From Acidobacteriota bacterium (GTDB taxonomy: Bacteria > Acidobacteriota > Thermoanaerobaculia > Multivoradales > JBCCEF01), in NCBI GenBank assembly GCA_039030395.1, contig JBCCEF010000016.1:51940-115939 (forward strand): DNA of 64,000 nucleotides, given 5' to 3'. A model generated the notes under the pieces. The model had not been told where the DNA came from. It made no database searches and saw only the letters and a list, made by a program, of their open reading frames with translations. A program made the position numbers and the translations under genes. The number at the start of each line of letters is the position of its first letter. Within the stretch, counting starts at the first letter, position 1. Of this stretch, positions 26,905 through 35,869 are shown piece after piece.

Positions 26905-28281
26905 ATGGCGAAGAACAAAGACTCCTACCGCGCTTCCGTGCTGATCGTGGACGACGAGGCGTCGATCCGCGAGAGCTTGAGAATGATCCTCGAATACGAG
27001 GGCTACCGGGTGGAGGAGGCACCCGGCGGGCCGCAGGCTCTGGCGCGGGTGGCGGACCGGCTGCCGGATGCCGTCGTCCTCGACATCAAGATGCCCGAGA
27101 TGGACGGCCTGGAGGTGCTCGAAGCCTTTCGCGAGCGCGGCTACGACATGCCGGTGATGATGATCTCCGGCCATGCCGACGTCGAAACGGCAATGGAGGC
27201 CACCCGCCGCGGGGCGTTCGATTTCTTTGAGAAGCCCCTCTCTCGCGAGCGGGTGCTGTTGTCCCTGCGCAACGCCGTGGAGACCGCCCGCCTGCAGCAG
27301 GAGAACCGCCAGCTCCGTCCCTTCGAAGACGAGATGATCGGCACCTCGCCGGCGATGCGCCGCTTGCGGGAGACGATCGAGAAGGCGGCGCCGACCTCCG
27401 CCACGGTGTTGGTGACCGGCGAGAGCGGTACCGGCAAAGAGCTGGTCGCCCGGGCGCTCCACCGCGCCAGCCCGCGTCGGGAAGAGGCGCTGGTGCAGGT
27501 CAACTGCGCGGCGATTCCAGACGAGTTGATCGAGTCCGAACTGTTCGGCCACGAGAAGGGCAGCTTTACCGGCGCCGTGCGCAAGCAGGCGGGAAAGTTT
27601 GTGACCGCCGACGGCGGCACCATCTTCTTGGACGAGATCGGCGACATGTCCGCCCGCACCCAGGCGAAGGTGCTGCGGGTGCTGCAAAATGGCGAGGTGG
27701 AGCCGGTGGGTGCAGCGGATACGGTGCGGGTGGACGTGCGGGTGGTGGCGGCCACCCATCGCGACCTCGAGGCGGCGATCGCCGAGGGCGCTTTCCGTGA
27801 GGATCTTTTTTACCGCTTGAACGTCGTACCGGTGCGCACGCCACCGCTGCGTGAGCGGCTGGAGGACATCCCGCTATTGGTCGACTACTTCGTGCGCCGG
27901 TACGCCGACCAGGGCAACTACCGCGCCCGGGAGTTCTCGGACGACGCGATCCAGCATCTGCAGGCATTGCCCTGGCGCGGCAACGTGCGGGAGCTCAAGA
28001 ACCTGGTCGAGCGGCTGTTGATCCTGGCGCCGGACGGCGAAATCGGTCCCGAAGAGGTGATCACCGTTACCGGCGGTGCGCGGCCGGAAATGTCCGAGGC
28101 GATGCTGGCGGTGGGAACCCTGAGGGAGTTCCGGGAGCGCTCCGAGCGGATGTTCATCCTCGCCAAGTTGGAGGAAAACGACTGGAACGTCACCCAGACC
28201 GCCCAGGCCATCGAAACGCCGCGCAGCAACCTCTACAAGAAGATGGAGAGCTACGAAATTCGCCGCGAAGACCACGCCTAG
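26905..28281 (+). CDS. NtrC-family sigma-54-dependent response regulator
   Basis: Transcription activator of 458 aa. A receiver domain (phospho-acceptor Asp in VVLDIKMPEMDG, Lys in FEKPLSRE) is followed by an AAA+ sigma-54 interaction domain with Walker A GESGTGKE, the sigma-54 contact loop GSFTGA (a variant of GAFTGA) and Walker B GGTIFLDEIGD. A Fis-type helix-turn-helix forms the C-terminus (WNVTQTAQAIETPRSNLYKKM). ATG 26905 is right for the receiver; upstream codons belong to the htrA terminator. No partner histidine kinase or rpoN is in the window. TACACT at 26889-26894 with TTGGAG 19 bases upstream is a possible promoter and would give an almost leaderless mRNA. The stop codon lies in a dispersed repeat. 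Confidence 0.93.
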   Translation: MAKNKDSYRASVLIVDDEASIRESLRMILEYEGYRVEEAPGGPQALARVADRLPDAVVLDIKMPEMDGLEVLEAFRERGYDMPVMMISGHADVETAMEATRRGAFDFFEKPLSRERVLLSLRNAVETARLQQENRQLRPFEDEMIGTSPAMRRLRETIEKAAPTSATVLVTGESGTGKELVARALHRASPRREEALVQVNCAAIPDELIESELFGHEKGSFTGAVRKQAGKFVTADGGTIFLDEIGDMSARTQAKVLRVLQNGEVEPVGAADTVRVDVRVVAATHRDLEAAIAEGAFREDLFYRLNVVPVRTPPLRERLEDIPLLVDYFVRRYADQGNYRAREFSDDAIQHLQALPWRGNVRELKNLVERLLILAPDGEIGPEEVITVTGGARPEMSEAMLAVGTLREFRERSERMFILAKLEENDWNVTQTAQAIETPRSNLYKKMESYEIRREDHA

Positions 28282-28434
28282 CAGGTTGCTGAAAAAGGCC
28301 TGCGGCCTATCATTTCAGCTGCCCTGCTAGCTTTGGTTTCCAGGGGGCTAGGCGCCCCCTCGCCCGAAAACACTAGTGCTTTCGGGCTCACCCCGTCCTC
28401 GGCGCCTAAGGCGCCGCCTCGCCCTTCGGGCTCG
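28278..28434 (+). repeat. Structured intergenic repeat, copy 2
   Basis: Same element as at 17919-18075. Module A (28278-28330) runs from CTAG to CTAG with imperfect arms, module B is the GGGGGCTAGGCGCCCCC hairpin, module C the CCGAAAAC...GCTTTCGGG pair and module D the CACCCCGTCCTCGGCGCC...GGCGCCGCCTCGCCC block. The first CTAG includes the stop codon of the regulator gene. A degraded module-A half (CAGGGTACTGAA) follows at about 28440. Confidence 0.85.
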
Positions 28435-28608
28435 ATCGCAGGGTACTGAAGAGGCCGGCGGCTGGCGGGGCGTCCAGCCTTTCAGGTTTGGGTTCGGGTG
28501 CTGTCGGAGGGTGCCGCCGGTTTGGTACTCTTAGCGCTACGGCAAATCACTGCACCGGAGGCGGTTTCGCGCCCTCGGAGTCAAGGCCAAAGGGAGAATG
28601 GTTTCGAG
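28435..28608 (+). other. Intergenic region upstream of the acyl-CoA dehydrogenase pair
   Basis: No convincing gene. A weak -10-like TACTCT at 28526-28531 without a good -35 is the best promoter candidate. A frame open from 28498 leads into the dehydrogenase but its translation does not look like the family. Confidence 0.35.
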
Positions 28609-29754
28609 ATGGAAATACAGCTCAGCGAAGAGCAGCAACTGCTCAGGGAGTCGGTCCGGCGTTTCGCCGAAGAGGTGGTCAAGCCGGATGCGAAAGAGAT
28701 CGATCAGAGTGGTGAGTTCCCTCGCGCCACTTTCGATCAGGCGGCCAAACTCGGTTTGGCCGGGGTCTGCGTGCCGGAGGAGTACGGCGGCTCGGGGATG
28801 GATACGATCTCTTACTGCCTGGTGATCGAGGAGATCAGCCGGGTGTGTGCCTCCACCGGCGTGGTCCTGTCGGTCAACAACTCGCTGGTCTGCGATCCGC
28901 TCCTCGCCTTCGGCACGGAAGAGCAGAAGAAAGAGATCCTCGCGCCGCTCGCCAGCGGCCGGAAGCTCGGCTGCTTCGCCCTAACGGAGCCCGGCGCCGG
29001 CAGCGACGCGGCGGCCCTTCGCTCCACCGCCCGGCGCGACGGCGACGACTACCTACTGAATGGCGAGAAGGTGTTCATCACCAACGGCACCCATGCCGAT
29101 ACGGCGCTGGTCTTCGCGACCGTCGATCCGGAAATGAAGCACCGCGGCATCACCGCCTTCGCGGTACCGACGGATACCGCCGGCATGACCCGCGGCGACC
29201 ACGAGGTCAAGCTCGGAGTGAACGCCTCGGGCACCACCTGGCTGGCCTTCAACGACATGCGGGTGCCGGCGTCGATGCGCATCGGCGACGAGGGCGAGGG
29301 CTTCAAGATCGCCATGGCGACCCTGGACGGCGGCCGCGTTGGCATCGCCGCCCAGGCGGTGGGAATCGCTCAGGGCGCCTTCGAAGAGGCGCTGGCCTAC
29401 GCCCAGGAGCGCGAGCAGTTCGGCCGCGAGCTGGCCCAATTTCAGGCGATCCAGTTCTACCTGGCGGACATGGCCGTCGAACTCGATGCCGCCCGCCTGC
29501 TGACCTGGAAAGCGGCCTGGGCGAAGTCGAACCGCAAGCGCTATAGCCTGGAGGCGGCGCAGGCCAAGCTGTTCGCCTCGGAGATGGCCCAGAAGGTCAC
29601 CAACAAGGCGCTCCAGATCCATGGCGGCTATGGCTACACTCGTGAATACAACGTCGAGCGCTTCTTCCGCGACGCCCGCATTACCGAAATCTACGAGGGC
29701 ACCAGCGAGATCCATAAACTGGTGATCGCCGACTGGGTGATCGACAAAGCATGA
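28609..29754 (+). CDS. Acyl-CoA dehydrogenase (short-chain/butyryl-CoA type)
   Basis: FAD-dependent acyl-CoA dehydrogenase of 381 aa, catalysing alpha-beta dehydrogenation in beta-oxidation with electrons passed to electron-transfer flavoprotein. Family signatures are CFALTEPGAGSDA (FAD site), QAVGIAQGAFEEALAY, QIHGGYGYTREYNVER and IYEGTSEIH holding the catalytic Glu. ATG 28609 was chosen because the family begins at LSEEQQLLRESVRRF. Its stop overlaps the start of a second dehydrogenase (ATGA). Substrate chain length cannot be fixed from sequence. Confidence 0.93.
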   Translation: MEIQLSEEQQLLRESVRRFAEEVVKPDAKEIDQSGEFPRATFDQAAKLGLAGVCVPEEYGGSGMDTISYCLVIEEISRVCASTGVVLSVNNSLVCDPLLAFGTEEQKKEILAPLASGRKLGCFALTEPGAGSDAAALRSTARRDGDDYLLNGEKVFITNGTHADTALVFATVDPEMKHRGITAFAVPTDTAGMTRGDHEVKLGVNASGTTWLAFNDMRVPASMRIGDEGEGFKIAMATLDGGRVGIAAQAVGIAQGAFEEALAYAQEREQFGRELAQFQAIQFYLADMAVELDAARLLTWKAAWAKSNRKRYSLEAAQAKLFASEMAQKVTNKALQIHGGYGYTREYNVERFFRDARITEIYEGTSEIHKLVIADWVIDKA

Positions 29755-30929
29755 CCGTCGCGGCCCCGGAAGCGGTGAGCGGACCGAGTTTCGACCTCGG
29801 TGAGGACACCGAGCTGATGCGCGGTGAGGTGCGCCGGTTCAGCGAAGAGCGCATCCGGCCGGGCACCGAGGAGCGTGAGCGCGAGCATCGCTTCCCGGAA
29901 GACATCATCCAGGAGATGGGGGAACTCGGCCTCCTCGGCATGATGGTCGACGAACGTTGGGGCGGCGCCGGGATGGATCCGCTGACCTACTGCGTGGCGG
30001 TGGAGGAAGTGTCGCGGGTCTGCGCCTCGACCTCCGTCACCATGAGCGTCACCAACTCGGTGTGCTGCTGGCCCCTCGATCGGTTTGCCAGCGATGGGAT
30101 CAAGGACACCGCCTTGCGGCAACTGGCGACGGGGGAGTGCATCGGCGGCTTCGGATTGACCGAGCCGCAGGCCGGAAGCGATCCCGGCTCGATGCGCACA
30201 ACCGCCGTGCGGGATGGCGATCAGTGGGTGCTGAACGGCGAGAAGGCGTGGATCACCAACGCCGGCTTCGCCCGCTACTACGTGGTGGTGGCGAGCACGG
30301 ACGCCGAGGCCGGAAAAAAGGGTCTGTCGGCGTTCCTGGTGCCGTCCGATGCGCCGGGCTTTTCCGTCGGTGCACCGGAAGAGAAGCTGGGCCTCAAGGC
30401 GTCCCTTACCGCGCCGCTGGTGCTGACCGACTGCCGGATTCCGGCGAATTACCTGGTGGGGGAGGAGGGAGATGGCCTCAAAATCGCCCTCGCCACCCTA
30501 GATCACTCTCGCCTCGGCATCGCCGCCCAGGCGGTGGGCATCCACCAACGGGCGCTGGAACTGGCGGTGGAGTACTCGCAGGAGCGGGTGCAGTTCGGGG
30601 TTCCGATCGCCAAACACCAGGCCATCCGCTTCAAGATCGCCCAGATGGCGACGGAGCTGGCCGCCGCCCGCACCCTCACCTACGGCGCCGCCCAGATCGC
30701 CGAATCGGATCCCAGACGCGCTGGCCGCCTCGCTTCGGAGGCCAAGCTCTACGCCTCGGAAGCGGCCAATCGCGCCTGTGCCGAGGCGCTGCAGATCCAC
30801 GGTGGCAACGGCTTCCACGCCGAGTACGAGATCTCCCGCCTGTACCGGGACGTGCGGGTGACCACCATCTACGAAGGCACCAGCGAGATGCAGCGGCTGG
30901 TGATCGCTCGGCACGTCCTAAGGGGTTAG
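29751..30929 (+). CDS. Acyl-CoA dehydrogenase
   Basis: Second FAD acyl-CoA dehydrogenase, 392 aa, translationally coupled to the first by ATGA. Motifs: GFGLTEPQAGSDPGS, AQAVGIHQRALELAVEYS, QIHGGNGFHAEYEISRLYRD and IYEGTSEMQ with the catalytic Glu. The two proteins are clearly paralogous but divergent, so they may act on different acyl-CoAs or form a mixed enzyme. No ETF genes are near. The stop codon is immediately followed by a dispersed repeat. Confidence 0.93.
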   Translation: MTVAAPEAVSGPSFDLGEDTELMRGEVRRFSEERIRPGTEEREREHRFPEDIIQEMGELGLLGMMVDERWGGAGMDPLTYCVAVEEVSRVCASTSVTMSVTNSVCCWPLDRFASDGIKDTALRQLATGECIGGFGLTEPQAGSDPGSMRTTAVRDGDQWVLNGEKAWITNAGFARYYVVVASTDAEAGKKGLSAFLVPSDAPGFSVGAPEEKLGLKASLTAPLVLTDCRIPANYLVGEEGDGLKIALATLDHSRLGIAAQAVGIHQRALELAVEYSQERVQFGVPIAKHQAIRFKIAQMATELAAARTLTYGAAQIAESDPRRAGRLASEAKLYASEAANRACAEALQIHGGNGFHAEYEISRLYRDVRVTTIYEGTSEMQRLVIARHVLRG

Positions 30930-31123
30930 CTAGAAGACTGCTGAATAGGGCTGCGCCCTTATTTTTTCAGCAGTCTTCTAGCTTTTTCTTTTCAGGGGGC
31001 TGGGCGCCCCCTCACCCGAAAACATGAGTGTTTTCGGGCTCACCCCGTCCTCGGCGCCTTCGGCGCCGCCTCGCCCTTCAGGCTCGGAGCAGGGTGCTGA
31101 TGAGTTTGTCAGCACCCTGCTAG
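30930..31123 (+). repeat. Structured intergenic repeat, copy 3 (double)
   Basis: Largest copy, between convergent genes. Module A (30930-30981) is a perfect 16-bp stem, CTAGAAGACTGCTGAA against its exact complement; relative to copy 4 both arms have changed together. Modules B (GGGGGCTGGGCGCCCCC), C (CCGAAAACA..TGTTTTCGGG) and D (CACCCCGTCC...CCTCGCCCTTC) follow to about 31086. A second module A (31088-31122, AGCAGGGTGCTGA/TCAGCACCCTGCT) closes the element next to the opposing gene. Confidence 0.87.
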
Positions 31124-31126
31124 CCG

Positions 31127-31819
31127 CTAACCGTCGACGCAGGAGCCTTCCATCCCGAAGCCCCGCACCTGCACGGAGGGTGCCGCCCGTGAGGTGAGCG
31201 TCGCGCTGACCGAGGCCGGGCACGGCGGCCCGAAGGAAACGGTGACGATGACGAAGGTGGCGCCGGGGTAGAGGTGGCTCGGCCATTCCTCGCGGTCGAC
31301 GAATGTCGCTCCGGGGGTATCGATCCCCAGGTCCGGGCCGAAGGTGCCCCGCCACCAGTACCAGATCTCCACCGTCTTCTTCTTGTCTTCCTCCGGCGGG
31401 TTGGTGTCGCTTGCCCGCAGGAACGGCACGTCGCTGTTGCCGGCAAAGCCCCACTCTGCGCCCGTCCAGTAGGCCTTCGGATCGAGGATGGTCAGGGAGG
31501 AGCCGGTGTACCAGGGGTAGGCGCCGGCCCGCGGCACCTCGATCACCGGCTGGAGGTTCTCCTTCTGGGGGGTGGTGAAAGTCCACAGGACGGAGACCGT
31601 TTGACCGTCGTCGAGACGCCAGCGTTTCAGCACCTCCTCGTGACCGCCCTGTGCGCTCAGTTCTTTGGCCAGGGGATCGAAGGAGTCGGTGGTTTGCGGG
31701 CTCTCCGATGGGCGGCCATCGAAATCGCCGGCGTGCACCGTCAGGGCGGCCACCGCCAGCAAGAGGATGAGGCCGATCGACAGGGAGGTTCTTCGGGACG
31801 GGGCTGGCAGAGGGATCAT
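31127..31819 (-). CDS. Exported protein of unknown function
   Basis: Unrecognised exported protein of 230 aa. ATG 31819 is preceded by AAGGAG and begins a signal peptide (TSLSIGLILLLAVAALTVHA); the longer frame to 32062 has no support. The mature part is rich in Trp, Tyr and Pro and looks beta-sheet-like (WYWWRGTFG, YPGATFVIVTVSFG), with two cysteines near the C-terminus that could pair. It is divergent from the M49 peptidase gene and convergent with the second acyl-CoA dehydrogenase, with repeat copy 3 between them. Confidence 0.7.
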   Translation of the reverse strand: MIPLPAPSRRTSLSIGLILLLAVAALTVHAGDFDGRPSESPQTTDSFDPLAKELSAQGGHEEVLKRWRLDDGQTVSVLWTFTTPQKENLQPVIEVPRAGAYPWYTGSSLTILDPKAYWTGAEWGFAGNSDVPFLRASDTNPPEEDKKKTVEIWYWWRGTFGPDLGIDTPGATFVDREEWPSHLYPGATFVIVTVSFGPPCPASVSATLTSRAAPSVQVRGFGMEGSCVDG

Positions 31820-32018
31820 GGTCAGGCTCCTTGGGACCGATTGCGGGTGAGCCTCGCGGCATCGCGAGTTCCTGCCTATAAAAGCGTGCAAACAGCCGAA
31901 TTTGATGAGGTGCGAAGGAATCTTTACCGCCTTTTCATCTCGGAAAGTGCGTGGACCCCATCTCGGCCCTCCGATAAACTGCCGTTTCGAAAACCACTGC
32001 CAGGAGTTACCCAGAACG

Positions 32019-33677
32019 ATGAAGAATGTTTTCCGACTTGCCGTTTGCGTCTCGTTGCTCACCGTTGCCGTCGGATGTCCGGCGCCCGAGGAACCGGAAA
32101 CCGAGGACGAAACCGCCGTGAACGAGATCGCCGAGCGCCTGGAGCGCTACACGACGGTGCGCTTGACCACCGATCTTTCCGTGCTGACGGAGGCCGAGCG
32201 GCAAATGCTGCCGCTGCTGATCGAGGCCGCCGACACGATGAACGAGGCCTTCTGGTATCAGGCCTATGGCGACCGGGTGGCGCTGATGAACTCCCTCGAA
32301 AGCGAGGAAATGAAGCGCTACGCGGAGATCAACTACGGCCCCTGGGACCGCCTGGACGGCAATGAGCCCTTCGTGTCGGGAGTCGGTCCGAAGCCGCCGG
32401 GAGCCAACCTCTATCCTGCCGACGTGACCAAGGAAGAAGTAGAAAACGCCATCCTGCAAGACCCGGCGATCGGTGATCTGTACACCCTGGTGCGCCGGTC
32501 CGAGGGTGGCGCCCTAGAAGCGGTTCCCTACAGTCAAGCCTTCGCCGCCAGCTACGGCCGGGCGGCGGAGAAGCTGCGCCAGGCGGCGGAGCTGGCCGAG
32601 GAACCGGGCCTCAAAAAGTATCTGGAGCTGCGGGCCGAGGCCCTGTTGTCGGACGACTATCGGGCCAGCGACCTGGCCTGGATGGACATGAAGGACAACG
32701 GCCTCGATGTGGTGATCGGCCCCATCGAGAGCTACGAGGACGGCCTTCTTGGCACCAAGACGGCGAGCGAGGGCTACGTGCTGGTAAAGGATCGGGAATG
32801 GAGCGACCGCCTGTCGCGCTACGCGGCGCTGCTGCCGGCGCTGCAAGAAGGTCTGCCGGTGGACGAGGCCTACAAGCAGGAGGAGCCGGGCACCGACTCC
32901 GATCTGAACGCCTACGATGTCGTCTACTACGCCGGTGACTGCAATGCCGGTTCCAAGACCATTGCCATCAACCTGCCGAACGACGAGGAGGTGCAGCTCG
33001 CCAGGGGCACCCGCCGGCTACAGCTCAAGAACGCCATGCGCGCGAAGTTCGACGAGATCCTCGTTCCCATCGCCGGGGTGTTGGTGGCAGAAGAACAGCG
33101 CTCCCACGTCACCTTCGGCGCCTTTTTCTCCAACACCATGTTCCACGAGGTAGCCCACGGCCTGGGCATCAAGAACACCCTGGACGGCGCCGGCACCGTG
33201 CGCGAAGCGCTACAGGAACATGCCTCCGCCCTAGAGGAAGGCAAGGCGGACGTTCTCGGTCTCTACATGGTCGGCCGGCTGCACGCCGATGGCGAACTGG
33301 GGGAGGCGGACCTGATGGACAACCACGTCACCTTCCTCGCCAGCATTTTCCGGTCCATCCGCTTCGGCTCCGCCAGCGCCCACGGTGTGGCCAACCTGAT
33401 CCGTTTCAACTACTTCCTGGAGCAGGGGGCGATCGAGCGCAGCGCGGAGACCGGGCAATATCGGGTGCTTCCGGAGAAGATCGACGAGGTGATCGACTCC
33501 TTGTCCGAGAAAATCTTGAGGCTGCAGGGCGACGGCGAGTACGACGCCGTGGCTTCCTTCGTCGCCACCTACGGACGTCAGAGTGCACAGCTCGAAGAGG
33601 ACCTCGCCCGATTGGCGACGGCGGGAATCCCGGTGGATATCGTCTTCGAGCAGGGTGTAGAGGTCCTGGGTCTCTAG
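32019..33677 (+). CDS. M49-like (dipeptidyl-peptidase III family) zinc peptidase lipoprotein
   Basis: Lipoprotein of 552 aa: signal LAVCVSLLTVAVGC with lipobox VAVGC. The zinc motif is HEVAHGLG near residue 373, followed about 40 residues later by ALEEGKADVLGLYMV, the EExxAD-type third-ligand motif of family M49. Most M49 enzymes have a six-residue HExxGH; here the motif is the five-residue HExxH, as reported for Caldithrix DPP III. Family members remove dipeptides from the N-terminus of oligopeptides. ATG 32019 follows AGGAG. It is divergent from the exported unknown at 31127-31819. Exact specificity is unknown; a nonenzymatic role is possible but the ligands look intact. Confidence 0.8.
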   Translation: MKNVFRLAVCVSLLTVAVGCPAPEEPETEDETAVNEIAERLERYTTVRLTTDLSVLTEAERQMLPLLIEAADTMNEAFWYQAYGDRVALMNSLESEEMKRYAEINYGPWDRLDGNEPFVSGVGPKPPGANLYPADVTKEEVENAILQDPAIGDLYTLVRRSEGGALEAVPYSQAFAASYGRAAEKLRQAAELAEEPGLKKYLELRAEALLSDDYRASDLAWMDMKDNGLDVVIGPIESYEDGLLGTKTASEGYVLVKDREWSDRLSRYAALLPALQEGLPVDEAYKQEEPGTDSDLNAYDVVYYAGDCNAGSKTIAINLPNDEEVQLARGTRRLQLKNAMRAKFDEILVPIAGVLVAEEQRSHVTFGAFFSNTMFHEVAHGLGIKNTLDGAGTVREALQEHASALEEGKADVLGLYMVGRLHADGELGEADLMDNHVTFLASIFRSIRFGSASAHGVANLIRFNYFLEQGAIERSAETGQYRVLPEKIDEVIDSLSEKILRLQGDGEYDAVASFVATYGRQSAQLEEDLARLATAGIPVDIVFEQGVEVLGL

Positions 33678-33794
33678 CGAGAAGGTAACCCTCTGGCAAG
33701 ATGTAGAATAGGGCGCAAAGAAGTTCCGCTCACCGCCGCTGGCCGGCATCGTGCCCGCCGAGCGGCCCAGCAGGCGAGGAGGCGAGAGCACGGG

Positions 33795-35414
33795 GTGCAG
33801 ATGGACGACACAGCGACGGTCGAGATCTCCTCGGTGTTCCCTTCGCGCGAAGTGTCGGCCGCGATGGGCCTGCAGGGCACCCATCTCACCCTCACGGTGC
33901 TCTATCACCGAGACCTCGAGCGGGTAGGCGAGATCGCCCGCTTCAACGAGCCCACCGGCGCCTTGTCTCGGATGTCTCCGGGATTCCGGGCCCCGGGGTC
34001 GCCGGAACTCTTCCTCCGTCCGCTCGGAGATCCCCACCTCAGCCGACGGCCCCTGGCCTTCGAGGCCGGCCGCGAGGCGGGCTCCGTGCGGATCAGTCGC
34101 TGCGGCAGCACCATCCCCGTCCAGCTCGACGGCATGCCGCTGCACGAGAGCGTCGAGCTGTCTTCCGATGAGATCGACCGCGGCGTGGTGCTCCACCTGG
34201 CGGACCGGGTGGTTCTTCTGCTGCATCGCCACGATGCACCGGGGCGCTATCCGGAAGAATCCTTCGGCATGGTGGGAGCGAGCGCCGCGATGGTGCGCCT
34301 GCGCCGCGACATTCTGCGCAGCGCGGATCTCGAAGTTCCGGTGCTGCTGCGCGGCGAAACCGGTACCGGCAAGGAGCTGGTTGCCGCCGCCATCCACGAA
34401 GCCAGTTCGCGCAGTCAGAACTCGTTCGTGGCGGTCAACCTCGGTGCGATTCCGCCGAGCCTGGCGGCGACGGAGCTCTTTGGCTCGGTCAAGGGAGCCT
34501 TCACCGGATCCGTCCGCAGTCAAATGGGTTTTTTCCGCCGGGCCGAGGGCGGCACCCTGTTCCTCGACGAGGTGGGGGAGGCGCCGCCGGACGTACAGGT
34601 GATGCTGCTGCGGGTACTCGAATCCGGTGAGATCCAGCCGGTCGGTTCTCACGAGACCCAGCGGGTCAACGTGCGGCTGATCACCGCCACCGATGCCAAT
34701 CTGGAGAACGCCGTTGCCCGCGGGCGGTTTCGCGCGCCGTTGCTCTACCGCCTGACCTCCGGCTACGAGATCATGATTCCGCCGCTGCGCGCCCGGCGCG
34801 ACGACGTCGGCCGGCTGCTATTTCGTTTCCTTCGGGACGAGCTGGATGCGCTCGGTGAGAGCCACCCGCTGACCAGCGAAGAAGAACCCTGGCTGCCGGC
34901 CTCGGTGATCGCGCGACTGGCGGAGTACGCCTGGCCGGGCAATGTGCGCGAACTGCGCAATGTCGCCCGCCAACTCGCCATTTACAGCCGCGGATCGGAC
35001 CAGGCTCGCCTCGGCCCGCGGGTCGAACGGCTGCTGGGCGGTCAGGAGCCGCGCGGGCGGGATGCCGCGCGAGGGGCCGCTGAAGCGCCGGCAGCGATTG
35101 GGCCGACGCCGGTCATTGACCCAGGAATACCCCCGGCGGCGGCCTATCGGCCGCCTTTGGCCATTCCCCGCGCCGAGATCAGGGAGGTGCTCCGTCGGCA
35201 CCGCTGGTGCATCAAACCAGCTTCTGCGGAGCTCGGCATCTCGCGCAGTTCCCTCTACTCCCTACTCGGGCGCTACCCGGACTTCCGGCAGGCAAAGGAC
35301 ATCGAGCGTTCGGAGATCGAGGCGGTTCTCGAAGAAACCGATGGCGATCTGGCCGCCGCGGCGGACCGCCTGGAAGTCTCCGTTCGGGCCCTGCGCATGC
35401 GATTGCGTTCCTGA
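33795..35414 (+). CDS. FHA-like sigma-54-dependent transcriptional activator
   Basis: Activator of 539 aa without a receiver domain. Residues about 70-150 resemble a degenerate FHA domain, a layout known in acidobacterial and myxobacterial enhancer-binding proteins that respond to Ser/Thr kinases. The AAA+ domain has Walker A GETGTGKE, contact loop GAFTGS (variant of GAFTGA) and Walker B GGTLFLDEVGE, with ATDANLE and an arginine-finger segment. Two Fis-type helix-turn-helix units follow in tandem at the C-terminus (WCIKPASAELGISRSSLYSL; GDLAAAADRLEVSVRALRM). The start is GTG 33795 or ATG 33801 behind GAGGAGG. Possible kinase input is inference. Confidence 0.9.
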   Translation: MQMDDTATVEISSVFPSREVSAAMGLQGTHLTLTVLYHRDLERVGEIARFNEPTGALSRMSPGFRAPGSPELFLRPLGDPHLSRRPLAFEAGREAGSVRISRCGSTIPVQLDGMPLHESVELSSDEIDRGVVLHLADRVVLLLHRHDAPGRYPEESFGMVGASAAMVRLRRDILRSADLEVPVLLRGETGTGKELVAAAIHEASSRSQNSFVAVNLGAIPPSLAATELFGSVKGAFTGSVRSQMGFFRRAEGGTLFLDEVGEAPPDVQVMLLRVLESGEIQPVGSHETQRVNVRLITATDANLENAVARGRFRAPLLYRLTSGYEIMIPPLRARRDDVGRLLFRFLRDELDALGESHPLTSEEEPWLPASVIARLAEYAWPGNVRELRNVARQLAIYSRGSDQARLGPRVERLLGGQEPRGRDAARGAAEAPAAIGPTPVIDPGIPPAAAYRPPLAIPRAEIREVLRRHRWCIKPASAELGISRSSLYSLLGRYPDFRQAKDIERSEIEAVLEETDGDLAAAADRLEVSVRALRMRLRS

Positions 35415-35437
35415 CCCCACCCGGCCGGTGCCCCACC

Positions 35438-35443
35438 TATAAT
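35438..35443 (+). promoter_or_regulatory. -10 element for a leaderless thioesterase-lyase transcript
   Basis: Perfect TATAAT six bases ahead of the GTG at 35450, so the predicted transcription start coincides with the start codon. No Shine-Dalgarno sequence precedes the GTG. The -35 region is poor. Confidence 0.45.
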
Positions 35444-35449
35444 GCGCGG

Positions 35450-35869
35450 GTGGCGACGACTCCCCAGACCCATCGTAGGATCGATCACCGCCTGTGCGGT
35501 GAGCCGAGGACCTTGGCTCAGGGCTTTGCCTCGGTGATCCTCACTACCCAAAGCGAAATGCTGGTCGACGATCACGGCCTGGTGCACGGCGGATTCCTGT
35601 TCGGCGCCGTGGACCACGCGGCGATGCTGGCGGTGAACGATCCGAACGTGGTGCTGGGAGCGTCTTCCTGCCGCTTCCTCGCACCGCTGCGGGTGGGGCA
35701 GAGGGTGCTCTGCGAAGCCCGGGTGGTGAGCGAGGAGGGCCGCAAGCGGCGGGTCGAAGTGACGGCGCGGGTCGGGGAACAAGAAGTCCTCGCCGGCGAG
35801 TTGACCTGTTTCGTGCTCGAACGTCACGTGCTCAACGAAGCACCCGCAGTGGGAGAGGAGGCGGAATGA
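35450..35869 (+). CDS. Hotdog-fold acyl-CoA thioesterase-like protein
   Basis: Protein of 139 aa with a single hotdog domain: [20 protein letters not shown] is the central helix region and [22 protein letters not shown] the following strands, as in PaaI/FapR-like proteins. The likely function is hydrolysis of an acyl-CoA, or acyl binding. GTG 35450 gives a normal hotdog length; the long frame from 35207 overlaps the activator gene and is rejected. Its stop overlaps the start of the ThDP enzyme (ATGA), so the two are co-expressed. Confidence 0.78.
   Translation: MATTPQTHRRIDHRLCGEPRTLAQGFASVILTTQSEMLVDDHGLVHGGFLFGAVDHAAMLAVNDPNVVLGASSCRFLAPLRVGQRVLCEARVVSEEGRKRRVEVTARVGEQEVLAGELTCFVLERHVLNEAPAVGEEAE

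Noticed and set aside
33690-33720. Sigma-54-like TGGCA upstream of the FHA-like activator
   Set aside because: No TTGC-type -12 element at the required distance.
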